A stretch of 50,715 bases of DNA from CAVURW01 sp963743595 (GTDB lineage Bacteria; Verrucomicrobiota; Verrucomicrobiia; Methylacidiphilales; UBA1321), in contig CAVURW010000082.1 in NCBI GenBank assembly GCA_963743595.1, positions 1 through 50,715 of the forward strand, given 5' to 3'. The notes below the pieces were generated by a model. That model did not search any database, had not been told where the DNA came from, and saw only the letters and a list, made by a program, of their open reading frames with translations. Both the position numbers and the translations under genes were made by a program. Below, one piece after another: positions 25,437-34,068 of the stretch (within the stretch, counting starts at the first letter, position 1; the number at the start of each line of letters is the position of its first letter).

Positions 25437-26069
25437 TTGAAGATCGAGCGGTTTCCGTTGCTAGCAGAATACAGCGGGGTGAGTCATGCTTTCACGACTC
25501 GCTCCGCTTTTTCTATTTTAGAAGACGTTGACGCTGAGCGACAGCAGGTCCTTTCTGTGCAGTTTCCCATGGCACGAGCGGTGCAGGGCGAGCAGCCTCA
25601 CGGGAATGGGGTGGCGATAGTTGCCGGGGGGGAAGAGAACCGGGTAAAAATCGCAGGTGTCGATGCTCTGGTGACTTCGATGGAGGGCGTTCCTCTCGTC
25701 ATTCGCGTCGCAGATTGTGGCGCGATCTATTTTTTCGATCCGGTTAAGCGGGTGATCGGTCTGGCCCACTCGGGTCGCAAAGGGACAGAGCTGAACATCG
25801 CCCGAGCTACGATCGACGTCATGAAGCGGGAGATGGGGAGTCGGCCTGAGGATCTGCGCGTGGTCCTGAGCCCGTGCATTCGTCCGCCGCACTACGAAAT
25901 CGACTTTGCGGCGACGATCGGGCGACAGATGCGCGAACTGGACGTGCAATTCTACGAGGATTGCGGAATTTGTACGGCGAGTCACTTAGACCGCTACTAC
26001 TCCTACCGCGCCGAGAAGGGGCAAATGCTCCGATTATGGGCCATCTTAATGTTGAATGAAAACTCCTGA
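25437..26069 (+). CDS. PgeF/YfiH-family protein (LACC1-like, 'polyphenol oxidase' domain)
   Basis: The family, once called laccase domain, includes purine nucleoside phosphorylases/adenosine deaminases (human LACC1, bacterial YfiH) and PgeF, which removes misincorporated L-Ser from muropeptides. The metal-site residues are present: His in QPHGN, Cys in VADCGAIYFF and His in GLAHSGRKG. C-terminal Cys residues occur in SPCIRPPHYE and CGICTAS. The start codon appears to be TTG at 25437 (MKIERFPLL), 17 bp after the MarR gene, preceded by AGAG. It overlaps the methyltransferase gene by 14 bp, so the two are probably translationally coupled. Confidence 0.85.
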   Translation: MKIERFPLLAEYSGVSHAFTTRSAFSILEDVDAERQQVLSVQFPMARAVQGEQPHGNGVAIVAGGEENRVKIAGVDALVTSMEGVPLVIRVADCGAIYFFDPVKRVIGLAHSGRKGTELNIARATIDVMKREMGSRPEDLRVVLSPCIRPPHYEIDFAATIGRQMRELDVQFYEDCGICTASHLDRYYSYRAEKGQMLRLWAILMLNENS

Positions 26070-26664
26070 CCTCAGAGACCTAGAATGGCAAAGGCGCTAC
26101 CAGGAAAACGATACGCCTTGGAATAAGGAAGCGGCCGCACCTCCGCTGACCAGTTACCTGAGCCAACACCCGATCCAAGGCCGAGTTCTCGTCCCTGGAT
26201 GCGGTTATGGACATGAAGTGCGGGCGCTCGCGGCTCACGACCACTGCACGGCGTTCGGTCTGGATCTTGCCGCACTTGCGATCTATGAGGCTCAGAAGAT
26301 CACCAGTCCCGTGGGAACCAATTCATCTGCGGAGTTTCGTCTGGGTAATTTTTTCGAACTTTCGAGCGATCTCCAGGGCAGTTTCGACTGGATCGTGGAA
26401 CACACCTGCTTCTGCGCGATTCTGCCTGAGCAGCGTGCGGACTATGTGAAGGCCGCCCACGCCGCACTCCAGCTGGGCGGTCGACTCTTCGCCATTTTTT
26501 TCATGGAGCCGGGGCGTGAGGTGGGTCCGCCGTTCGGTGCCACGAAGGTGGAGCTAGATGGGCTCTTTTCGCCCCAATTTCAACTGGTAGACGAATGGAT
26601 ACCGAGCCAGACATTTCCAGATCGTCAAGGCCAGGAATTGGTCAGAATCTTGAAGCGATTATAA
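26056..26664 (+). CDS. TPMT-family SAM-dependent methyltransferase
   Basis: The 202-residue product begins WQRRYQENDTPWNKEAAAPPL, typical of thiopurine/thiol/halide methyltransferases of the TPMT family. Motif I is LVPGCGYGHEV (about residue 48), with the acidic SAM contact in GLDLA. The family block EHTCFCAILPEQRADYV and the C-terminal PPF plus VDEWIP segments follow. The substrate could be a thiol, sulfide, halide or metalloid. It overlaps the PgeF-like gene and converges on hisF, 10 bp away. Confidence 0.85.
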   Translation: MKTPDLRDLEWQRRYQENDTPWNKEAAAPPLTSYLSQHPIQGRVLVPGCGYGHEVRALAAHDHCTAFGLDLAALAIYEAQKITSPVGTNSSAEFRLGNFFELSSDLQGSFDWIVEHTCFCAILPEQRADYVKAAHAALQLGGRLFAIFFMEPGREVGPPFGATKVELDGLFSPQFQLVDEWIPSQTFPDRQGQELVRILKRL

Positions 26665-26674
26665 GCCGACAGAG

Positions 26675-27451
26675 CTAGACCGAGCGGACGGGAATCTCGC
26701 GTTCGGCCAGGTACGCTTTGACTTGGGCGATCGTAAATCGGCCAAAATGAAATGCGCTGGCGGCCAAGGCGGCATCGGCTAGTCCCAGCGTCAGCACGGA
26801 GGAAAAGTGCTCCAGCTCCCAAGCCCCGCCACTGGCGACAACTGGAACGTGAACCGCTTCTGAAATGCGCCGGGTGATATCGATATCGTACCCCGTTTTC
26901 ATTCCGTCCGCATTGATGCTATTGAGCACAATTTCACCCGCTCCCAGTTCAACTGCGCGCTTGGCCCACGCGACCGCTTCCCATTCCGTCGCCACACGAC
27001 CGCCCCTGGAGAAAACCTGCCATTGACCGGGCGAGGTCTCCTTCGCATCGATCGAGACCACCATGCATTGCGCGCCAAACGCCGTTGAGCCCTGGGAGAT
27101 GAGGTCGGGAGTCGATAGCGCGGCTGAATTGAGGCTGATTTTATCTGCACCAGCTCGAAGCAGCGTCCGCATATCGTCCAAGGTCCGGACGCCGCCGCCG
27201 ACCGTGAGGGGCATGAAACAACGATCTGCCGTTCGCTCTATCACGTCGATGATCGCGGAGCGGCCTTCCGACGACGCGGTGATATCGAAAAACACCAACT
27301 CGTCCGCGCCTTGATCGTTGTAACGGATCGCTAGCTCCACTGGATCGCCCACCGCTTTGAGCCCGTTCTCTTCTGCTCGACCGAATTGTTGACCGCGAGT
27401 GACCTGACCGCCATGAACGTCCAGGCACGGAATGATGCGTTTCGCTAACAT
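26675..27451 (-). CDS. hisF: Imidazole glycerol phosphate synthase, cyclase subunit HisF
   Basis: HisF is a TIM barrel that condenses ammonia from HisH with PRFAR to give imidazole glycerol phosphate and AICAR in histidine synthesis. The 258-residue protein has the catalytic Asp11 (IPCLDV) and Asp135 (VVSIDAKE, equivalent to Asp130). It has both phosphate loops (LTVGGGVRT and VPVVASGGAWE), and DITASSEGR at the hinge. No hisH or other his gene is in the window. It starts 9 bp after the exported unknown protein, so it appears to be last in a small operon with the GT9 gene. Confidence 0.96.
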   Translation of the reverse strand: MLAKRIIPCLDVHGGQVTRGQQFGRAEENGLKAVGDPVELAIRYNDQGADELVFFDITASSEGRSAIIDVIERTADRCFMPLTVGGGVRTLDDMRTLLRAGADKISLNSAALSTPDLISQGSTAFGAQCMVVSIDAKETSPGQWQVFSRGGRVATEWEAVAWAKRAVELGAGEIVLNSINADGMKTGYDIDITRRISEAVHVPVVASGGAWELEHFSSVLTLGLADAALAASAFHFGRFTIAQVKAYLAEREIPVRSV

Positions 27452-27460
27452 GGGCGAGTA

Positions 27461-28270
27461 CTAGTTCGAAATGGGAGAGACGGGAACGGGGTCGGTATTC
27501 ACTGGCGGTTGCAGCGGGCTGGGCGGTGCAGGAGTCGCCGCGGGGGCTTGAGTCGGCACCAGATCAGGCATCTGTTTCAGCATGTCATCCGCCACCTGTT
27601 CATTCGTCATCCCAGAGACCATTTGTTCCGTGCCCACGATCGTTTGCATGTATTTCAGCGCCGGGAAGGGATCGATTTTCCACGAGCCATTCTCGCGGCA
27701 GAAAGAGACGGGCATCCGTTGAGTCTGGCCATTTTGCGCGACGTAACCGGTGGCGGAATCGCCCGTGATCTGGATGTTCGTGAGCGCGAGCGAAGAGGGG
27801 CTGTATTTATCGGGAATGGGAATGCCCTTACTGGCCGCGACGATTCCTTGGATAAAGCTATTAAAGGTCGGCGCAGTGGCGGTGAGGCCGGCAAGTTTTT
27901 CGACCAACGCCTTGTGGACGATCACATCGATCGTTGCGGTCGTGGAGCCGGGGGCCGGGGTGAAATCGGGCTTCACCTCCGCCTCATAATAGGGGCCGAG
28001 TTTGGCGGTAAAGCAACCAAGAATTCCAGGACCATCTCCCCCCACAAAAGCACTGATCAATTTCGTAAAAGTCGCATTGATTTTGCCCTCGTCCGTCGTG
28101 GGTTCATTGGCCACGGGAGCGGTTGCCGTCGGCTGGGAAACTTTCGCCGGAGCAGGCGGTGTGGGAGTGGGATCGTTAACTGAACTGTGAAAAAATTGAG
28201 CATTTACCATCGACAGGCTCAGCGCCAAACCGAGTAACGTGCTCACCGTGAAAATAGGACGCAATCGCAT
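27461..28270 (-). CDS. Exported hypothetical protein with Pro-rich ends
   Basis: The product has 269 residues: a signal peptide (residues 1-24, ending MVNAQ), a Pro/Thr-rich linker to about residue 60, a globular centre, and a Pro/Ala tail. The centre (ATFTKLISAFVGGDGPGILGCFT and a later FCRENGSWKIDPF) loosely resembles an NTF2-like or DUF4864-type fold, where a strand ending in W-K-I/V is common; this is tentative. It sits between the GT9 glycosyltransferase and hisF on the same strand with short spacers. Confidence 0.65.
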   Translation of the reverse strand: MRLRPIFTVSTLLGLALSLSMVNAQFFHSSVNDPTPTPPAPAKVSQPTATAPVANEPTTDEGKINATFTKLISAFVGGDGPGILGCFTAKLGPYYEAEVKPDFTPAPGSTTATIDVIVHKALVEKLAGLTATAPTFNSFIQGIVAASKGIPIPDKYSPSSLALTNIQITGDSATGYVAQNGQTQRMPVSFCRENGSWKIDPFPALKYMQTIVGTEQMVSGMTNEQVADDMLKQMPDLVPTQAPAATPAPPSPLQPPVNTDPVPVSPISN

Positions 28271-28306
28271 GAGAAAAGTGTAGGGGAAGGAGAGCTGATG
28301 GCGAGT

Positions 28307-29326
28307 TTATTCACGACCCGGTTTCGCCAAAAGGGACAGGCAGGCGGCGATCACGTGAACCGTCTCAATCTTGAGCATCGAGCGCGCGAGCAACTCCTCG
28401 TCCGTCACCACCTCGCACCCGCCGTTCAAAATAATCGCATCCGGACGGTTCCATGGGCGCCAATGCGTTTCTCGGGTTGGACCGAAGAGCGCGACGATCG
28501 GGCATCCACAGGCGGCCGCCAGATGCATCGCCGCAGTGTCGAGACCCAGGTAAAATTTCGCGCGATAAAGGAGATCAGCCAGTTGCGGCCAATCAGCACG
28601 TCCCTGTGTGATGAGAATTCGGTTGCCCAACTCGGCTTGAATCGACTTGGCCTCAGCTACCTCGTCCGGGGCCGGTCCTGAGGAGATGACGATATGACTC
28701 AAATGCGATAACAGGGCTTTACAAGTGGCGATCCAACGCTCGATTGGCCACCGACTGCTCGCTTGACGCTTGCCAATTTGCACCACAGCGAAATTACTGA
28801 GCTGTGCGGCTTCGGGCCATGGACGTGTGCGTTCTCGCACAAAAGTGAGCGGAGGCGGCGTAGAATTATTCAACGGCAGAAACTCTTTCACGGTGAAAAA
28901 ATCTTTCTCAACCCGATGAAGACTCTCCCAATTCAGCTTTGATACGGTGAACGGCTTTAGGGAGGAGGATTTGAGCGGTTCGGCTGGCGAAACGGAGATT
29001 CGGTGAGACGTCGAAACGGACGATGCGAGAAGCCGACCGCGATGTCCGTCGCCTAATTCGAAGACATAATCAAAACGAGTGTTCAGCAACGACAGCCATG
29101 TCGTTATTTCAGACACAAGATGATTCAGTTTGCGCTCATTTTTATCGACTGCAGCGACCGTAAAAATGCGTTCTACGGCGGGGCAGCCCAAGAGGATTTT
29201 TTGACATCCTTGGCGCACGACGACGGAGATCCTTACAGACGGGTAATTTTGATGAATTGCGGTGAGCGTTGGCGTGAGGATAAGGGTGTCGCCGATGTGC
29301 TTTGGCTTTATTACAAGAATGCGCAT
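28307..29326 (-). CDS. Glycosyltransferase family 9 (ADP-heptose:LPS heptosyltransferase-like)
   Basis: These cytosolic enzymes transfer heptose to lipid A-core during LPS assembly. The N-terminal Rossmann opening MRILVIKPKHIGDTLILTPTL is the GT9 signature. The C-terminal donor-binding motif is seen as LGLDTAAMHLAAACGCPIVALFGPTRETHWRPW. I start at ATG 29326 (339 residues) because the 35 residues upstream in the open frame are unrelated to the family. Its presence supports an LPS-bearing outer membrane. It heads a run with the exported unknown and hisF. Confidence 0.9.
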   Translation of the reverse strand: MRILVIKPKHIGDTLILTPTLTAIHQNYPSVRISVVVRQGCQKILLGCPAVERIFTVAAVDKNERKLNHLVSEITTWLSLLNTRFDYVFELGDGHRGRLLASSVSTSHRISVSPAEPLKSSSLKPFTVSKLNWESLHRVEKDFFTVKEFLPLNNSTPPPLTFVRERTRPWPEAAQLSNFAVVQIGKRQASSRWPIERWIATCKALLSHLSHIVISSGPAPDEVAEAKSIQAELGNRILITQGRADWPQLADLLYRAKFYLGLDTAAMHLAAACGCPIVALFGPTRETHWRPWNRPDAIILNGGCEVVTDEELLARSMLKIETVHVIAACLSLLAKPGRE

Positions 29327-29634
29327 GAAATTGGCGGAAAATGTTGGGTATAACAGGCTTAGCAAAAGTTCCGAAAAAGGGTGGTTCGTAAAAGATAAGG
29401 ATGCAGAAACGAAATTAGTAAGTGTAGTCAAATTATTTTTAAAAAAAACTTGTCATTTTTGGCTACATAGAGATTATGTCACCTCGAAGTCTGACATCTG
29501 TAACAAATGTGCGCCAAGCAGTGGGAAGAAAAGGGCGTGCGAAGCTGAAGTAATGTGAATCTTAACGGACGTTATTGATTGAAGTTGCCTAAGCTCGTGA
29601 AACTTGAGAGACTTTTTAGCAAAGGAGCCCGTCG

Positions 29635-31161
29635 ATGCAACCACAACTAAGTAATATGAGCTTGAAAGAGGTGACAATTGCCATTGAGCAAAGTCCCCTG
29701 GCCGTAGAACGTTGGGAGCGGATGTGGGAACTCATCCGGTCTCAGAACGATCAGCTGAGCTCAAAAAGCATCGAAGTCATCGTCTCGGGCATGCGCTCGC
29801 TGGATGGCGAAACCTCAGAGGGTGGCGGTTCATTTTCCGCGCTAGGCTCTGTCTTGATGCGCTTGGCTCGCTCCTACAACAACCCCAAGCTTTTTAAGGA
29901 AGCTGGAAAATCTTACCTACAAGATCTGCACATGCCCCGAGTGGCTCGGGATCACCTGGATCGTGCGCTTGCACTCGGTTGCCGCGATTCTGATTTGAAG
30001 CCGCTGCAAGAGGCCGTTCTCGCGATCCTGCGTCGTCAAGGCTCCAAGAATGAACTCGGAGTCGAAAAGGTTGTCCATCGTCCAAAGGTGGTTAGTGAAA
30101 TGATTCGTCGCAGCGGACGGTTGTGCATCATGAAGCACCCCACGGTGCAGAGTGCTCCTGCGTCTCCCACCGTTCCTATCCAAGCCGAGCAACTCAACGC
30201 ACCGCTGGACCCCCAAGATTGTCTCGATCAAGCCTGGGAAGCTGTTTCTCAGGGCAACTGGCCCACCGCCAAGCGGATGCTTGGCAGCCTGAACGTGGCC
30301 TCCGTGGGTGCTGAAGCCCTGTGGGAGGCGTGGACTGAGATGGGCGAGGGTTGTTACACCGCCGGACGTTCCGATGACACAGAAGTGGCCTACCGCGCGG
30401 CTGCTGCCATTATGCCCGACCTGCTGGTATCCCAGTTCAATTTAGGCGTCGGCCTGCAGATGAATCACAAGTACACGGAGGCCCTGGAAGCCTACATGCG
30501 CGCAGATTCGATTCAGCCGAGTCACCCCAAAGTTTGGTGTAACCTGGGCAGCGTTTTCTTCCTCATGGAAGATTACAGCCGCTCCGAAGCTGCCTTGCGC
30601 ACCACTGTGCTGCTCCGCCCCGACTACGCCCGCGCTTGGGACAACCTGGGTGCTGCGCTGGGTGCTCAAAATAAGCTCGATGAAGCCGTGGAAGCCTGCA
30701 ACCGCGCCCTGGCCCTCCAACCTGCTTACCCCGAGAGCAGCTTCAAGCTGGGTGTGATCTACTTCAGCCAACGCCGCTTCGGAGAAGCTCTGCCGCACCT
30801 CGCCTCAGCTTCCTCCCTGCCCTCACTCTCGTTCTACACGAATGCTTACCTCTCCATGACCCTGGCTGGTCTCGGCAACATGGTCGGTGCAGAACATGCC
30901 CTCAAGATGGCAACGAGCGCTCCCGGTGCGATATCGGAAATCCTGAGCATGGTCTGGAGTGCGATTGGTCGCTCTCGCCTGGAACGTCTCGAGTTCAACA
31001 AGTCTCGCCAAGCCCTGGAAGAAGCCTGCCGGTTGAATCCTCGCGATTCACAAAACTGGCTCGATCTCGGCCTCGCCCATCAGTTCGGCCAAGACAACAA
31101 CAAGGCCAGCGAGTGTTTCCAACGCGCTCTCGAACTCGACGAGCTCGCGGTTAGCGCCTAA
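29635..31161 (+). CDS. Tetratricopeptide-repeat protein (508 aa)
   Basis: There is no signal peptide. The N-terminal 190 residues are helical and charged; from about residue 220 to the end lie about seven canonical TPRs (for example AYRAAAAIMPDLLVSQFNLG, PKVWCNLGSVFFLMEDYSRSE, ARAWDNLGAALGAQNKLDEA). TPR arrays bind partner proteins, and none is evident here. AAAGGAG seven bases before the ATG is a strong ribosome site, in contrast with most genes in the window. A strong intrinsic terminator follows. The gene is transcribed alone, which with the good signals suggests solid expression. Confidence 0.88.
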   Translation: MQPQLSNMSLKEVTIAIEQSPLAVERWERMWELIRSQNDQLSSKSIEVIVSGMRSLDGETSEGGGSFSALGSVLMRLARSYNNPKLFKEAGKSYLQDLHMPRVARDHLDRALALGCRDSDLKPLQEAVLAILRRQGSKNELGVEKVVHRPKVVSEMIRRSGRLCIMKHPTVQSAPASPTVPIQAEQLNAPLDPQDCLDQAWEAVSQGNWPTAKRMLGSLNVASVGAEALWEAWTEMGEGCYTAGRSDDTEVAYRAAAAIMPDLLVSQFNLGVGLQMNHKYTEALEAYMRADSIQPSHPKVWCNLGSVFFLMEDYSRSEAALRTTVLLRPDYARAWDNLGAALGAQNKLDEAVEACNRALALQPAYPESSFKLGVIYFSQRRFGEALPHLASASSLPSLSFYTNAYLSMTLAGLGNMVGAEHALKMATSAPGAISEILSMVWSAIGRSRLERLEFNKSRQALEEACRLNPRDSQNWLDLGLAHQFGQDNNKASECFQRALELDELAVSA

Positions 31162-31188
31162 TTCACTTCGGCTTCGACTACGCTTCTG

Positions 31189-31218
31189 AAAGCGGATGGT
31201 TCTTCCATCCGCTTTTTT
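31189..31218 (+). terminator. Rho-independent terminator after TPR gene
   Basis: AAGCGGATGG (31190-31199) and CCATCCGCTT (31205-31214) form a perfect 10-bp stem around TTCTT, followed by a run of T (31213-31218). This is the clearest intrinsic terminator in the window. Confidence 0.92.
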
Positions 31219-31258
31219 GTGGAGATGCAAAGTTTTTAAAATCGGTTAGTGTATCCGC

Positions 31259-32183
31259 GTGACTGAACTGCAAGAAAAGATCGTCGAGCTGAAGAAGAAG
31301 AAGAACGCGGTAATTTTAGCCCACAATTACCAGGTCAAAGAGATTCAAGAAGTGGCCGATTACGTGGGCGATTCCCTGGGCCTTTCGTACCAAGCCCGTG
31401 AATCGAAAGCCGATCTGATTCTGTTTTGCGGTGTTCACTTCATGGCCGAGACGGCGAAGATCGTCAACCCCTCCAAAAAGGTCCTGCTGCCCGATCTAGA
31501 CGCCGGATGCTCCCTCAGCCGACTCCTGTGACGCCGGTGAATTGGCGAAGTATAAAGAACGCCATCCGAACGTTTACGTGGTGGCCTACATCAATTGCAC
31601 CGCCGAAGTGAAGGCGCTCTGCGACGTGATCTGCACCTCTGGAAATGCCGAGCGCATCGTGAAGCGCGTGCCAGAAGACCGGGAGATTCTCTTCGTGCCG
31701 GACCAGAATTTAGGAGAATGGGTCACAGAGCGCACGGGGCGCAAGATGCGGCTTTGGCAGGGCAATTGTTACGTGCATATCGAGTTCACCCACGCCAGCA
31801 TGATGCGCATTCGCAGCGAGTACCCAGCCGCACCGCTTGTCGCCCACCCGGAATGTCCGCGGGCGGTGCGCCTTTTGGCCGACGAAGTCTGCTCAACGGA
31901 GAAGATGGTCCATTATTGCCGGGATCACGCCGCCAAGGAATTCATCATCGCGACCGAATCGGGTATGCTCCATCGTTTACGGCGAGAATTGCCTAGCAAG
32001 ACCTTCATTCCCGGTCCCACCGACAAGTGTGCGTGCGCCGATTGTCGATATATGAAGATGAACACAATCGAAAAAGTGTATGACGCGCTCGAAACGGAGA
32101 CGCCTGAATTGGTGATGGATGAAGCGGTGTGTGAGCGCGCGTTTCTGCCGCTGGAGCGGATGCTCGACTGGTCCAAGGTCTAA
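31259..32183 (+). CDS. nadA: Quinolinate synthase NadA (one-base frameshift)
   Basis: NadA condenses iminoaspartate with dihydroxyacetone phosphate to quinolinate using a [4Fe-4S] cluster, in NAD synthesis. Start GTG 31259 gives MTELQEKIVELKKKKNAVILAHNYQ. The first frame ends at a TGA (31529-31531) just after LPDLDAGCSL. The rest (ADSCDAGELAKYK..., NCTAEVKALCD, WQGNCYVHIEF, GPTDKCACADCRYMKMN) continues in the +1 frame to 32183. Deleting one base near 31517 restores 307 residues with all three cluster cysteines (GCSL, GNCY and CADC regions). The rest is highly conserved, so a sequencing or assembly indel is likelier than real loss. No nadB or nadC is nearby. Confidence 0.9.
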
Positions 32184-32224
32184 AAAAAGTTTGGGCACAG
32201 CCCAGCTTTCACGTACAAGGCTAG

Positions 32225-34000
32225 ATGCATAAAAGAAAATTTGCCGAGCTCGGGTTGTCGCCTGAGGTCCTCAAAGCGGTCGTTCAAATGGGCTATGAGG
32301 AGGCCACGCACATTCAGTCCCAGGCAATTCCTGCGCTGCTGACCGGCTCGGATGTGGTGGGCCAATCGCAGACCGGTTCCGGCAAGACAGCGGCCTTCGC
32401 TATCCCGGCCATCGAAGCCGTCGATGTGCGTGTGCGTGCGCCACAGATTTTGATTTTATGTCCGACCCGTGAGTTGGCGGTGCAGGTGGCTGAAGAGGTG
32501 GCCAAGCTCGCCTCCTACAAAAAGGGCGTCCGGGAAATTCCGATTTACGGCGGCCAAAGTTACGACCGGCAATTGCGCGGCCTCCGGGATGGCGCACAGA
32601 TCATCATCGGCACACCGGGCCGTGTTTTAGATCACTTGGAGCGCGGCACATTGAAGATGGATCAAGTGAAAATGGTGATTCTGGATGAGGCCGATCGTAT
32701 GCTCGACATGGGCTTTATCGACGACATTCGCAACGTGCTGAAGCAAGCCCCTGCACAGCGACAAACCGTCTTTTTCTCAGCAACGCTCTCCCGGCAGATT
32801 CAGGAGTTGATCAAGACGTTCACGAAGAATCCCGTAAACGTGACGATCGCCGCGCAAAGCCAAACGGCCCCGGCTATCGAGCAGGTCTATTACGAGGTCG
32901 ATCGCCGCTCAAAACTCGATGTGTTGTGTCGCCTCATCGATTTTCAAGATGTGAGTTTCGGCATCATCTTTTGCGCAACGAAAATGATGGTCGACGAGCT
33001 GACCGAACATCTCATCGCGCGCGGTTATGCCGCCGATAAAATGCACGGCGATATGACGCAAGCGATGCGCGAAAAGGTGATCGGCAAGTTCCGCAAGCGT
33101 GGGCTCGATTTTCTGGTCGCAACCGACGTCGCCGCGCGGGGCCTTGATGTGGACGATGTGGAGGTGGTTTTCAATTACGACCTGCCAAATGACGGCGATG
33201 ATTACATTCATCGGATCGGGCGAACCGGGCGGGCCGGCAAGACCGGACGGGCGATTACCTTCATCTCCGGGCGTGAGCTGTATAAGCTGCAAAACATCAT
33301 TCGCTTCACGAAAGGGAAGATTCGTCGCGAGCCCGTTCCCTCTGAGGAAGAGGTGGAAAAGAAGCGGGAAGATCACTTTTTTAACGCGCTGCTGGAGACC
33401 CTGGAACAGGGGACTTACGAGCGTCGTGATGAATTGATCGGCAAGCTGCTTGATCGCGGGTTTAGCGCCACTGATATCGCTTCCGCACTGATGTACTTGC
33501 TGGGTGAAGATCGCGAGCCACGCGAACAACAACGGGCTCCCGAGCCCCGCCACGAGCAGCGCCATGAAGTTCGAACCGAGCGCTACGACCGCGAAGAGCG
33601 AGCTCCCCGCGAATTCCGCGATAAGCCCGAGCGTCTGCCCGCCAAGAAAAAGACGTTTGATGACGAACGACCTGTGATGCCGAAATCCGAAGGCACTGGT
33701 AAACGCGCCGACCGCGAGGAGGGACCCGATTCCCACGAGCCAGGCATGACCCGCCTGACACTCGGGGCCGGGCGCGATCACGAAATTCAGCCGGGCGATA
33801 TTCTCGGCGTAATTGTCGGAATGACCAAGCTGCCGAAAGAAGTGGTTGGCGTCATACGGTTGCACGCCAAACAATCGTTCGTGGACGTGAAGGATGAACA
33901 CGCCGATCTGGTCTTGAGCAAACTCGCTGGAATCGATTTCAAAGGTCGCAAGCTGTGGTGCAAGCGCACCGTGAAAGCGTCCCGGCCTGAGGCGAGTTAG
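32225..34000 (+). CDS. deaD: DEAD-box RNA helicase with DbpA-type C-terminal domain (CsdA/DeaD-like)
   Basis: The 591-residue protein has the Q motif (F-x-x-LGLSPEVLKAV...THIQSQAIP), motif I QTGSGKTAAF, PTRELA, TPGR, DEAD, SAT, VATDVAARGLD and HRIGRTGR. A charged Arg/Glu linker (about residues 430-510) precedes a DbpA RNA-binding domain (about residues 515-588, LTLGAGRDHEIQPGDILG...). CsdA/DeaD helicases remodel rRNA and mRNA during ribosome assembly and cold growth. The length and tail match CsdA better than RhlE. A long open frame on the opposite strand (32909-34084) is a shadow. Confidence 0.93.
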   Translation: MHKRKFAELGLSPEVLKAVVQMGYEEATHIQSQAIPALLTGSDVVGQSQTGSGKTAAFAIPAIEAVDVRVRAPQILILCPTRELAVQVAEEVAKLASYKKGVREIPIYGGQSYDRQLRGLRDGAQIIIGTPGRVLDHLERGTLKMDQVKMVILDEADRMLDMGFIDDIRNVLKQAPAQRQTVFFSATLSRQIQELIKTFTKNPVNVTIAAQSQTAPAIEQVYYEVDRRSKLDVLCRLIDFQDVSFGIIFCATKMMVDELTEHLIARGYAADKMHGDMTQAMREKVIGKFRKRGLDFLVATDVAARGLDVDDVEVVFNYDLPNDGDDYIHRIGRTGRAGKTGRAITFISGRELYKLQNIIRFTKGKIRREPVPSEEEVEKKREDHFFNALLETLEQGTYERRDELIGKLLDRGFSATDIASALMYLLGEDREPREQQRAPEPRHEQRHEVRTERYDREERAPREFRDKPERLPAKKKTFDDERPVMPKSEGTGKRADREEGPDSHEPGMTRLTLGAGRDHEIQPGDILGVIVGMTKLPKEVVGVIRLHAKQSFVDVKDEHADLVLSKLAGIDFKGRKLWCKRTVKASRPEAS

Positions 34001-34068
34001 TAACGGATGGCACGAATGACGGGGGACTTTGAGCTGGTCATTTTCGGTCCGAGAGGCAGCATCGTCAC

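Noticed and set aside
29432..29634. Small open frames on both strands between the GT9 and TPR genes
   Set aside because: No ribosome site, no recognisable protein; the region is AT-rich and reads as a promoter spacer.
31511..31545. Programmed ribosomal frameshift in nadA
   Set aside because: There is no slippery sequence, stop-codon context or stimulatory hairpin like that of prfB or dnaX, and NadA families are not known to use recoding.
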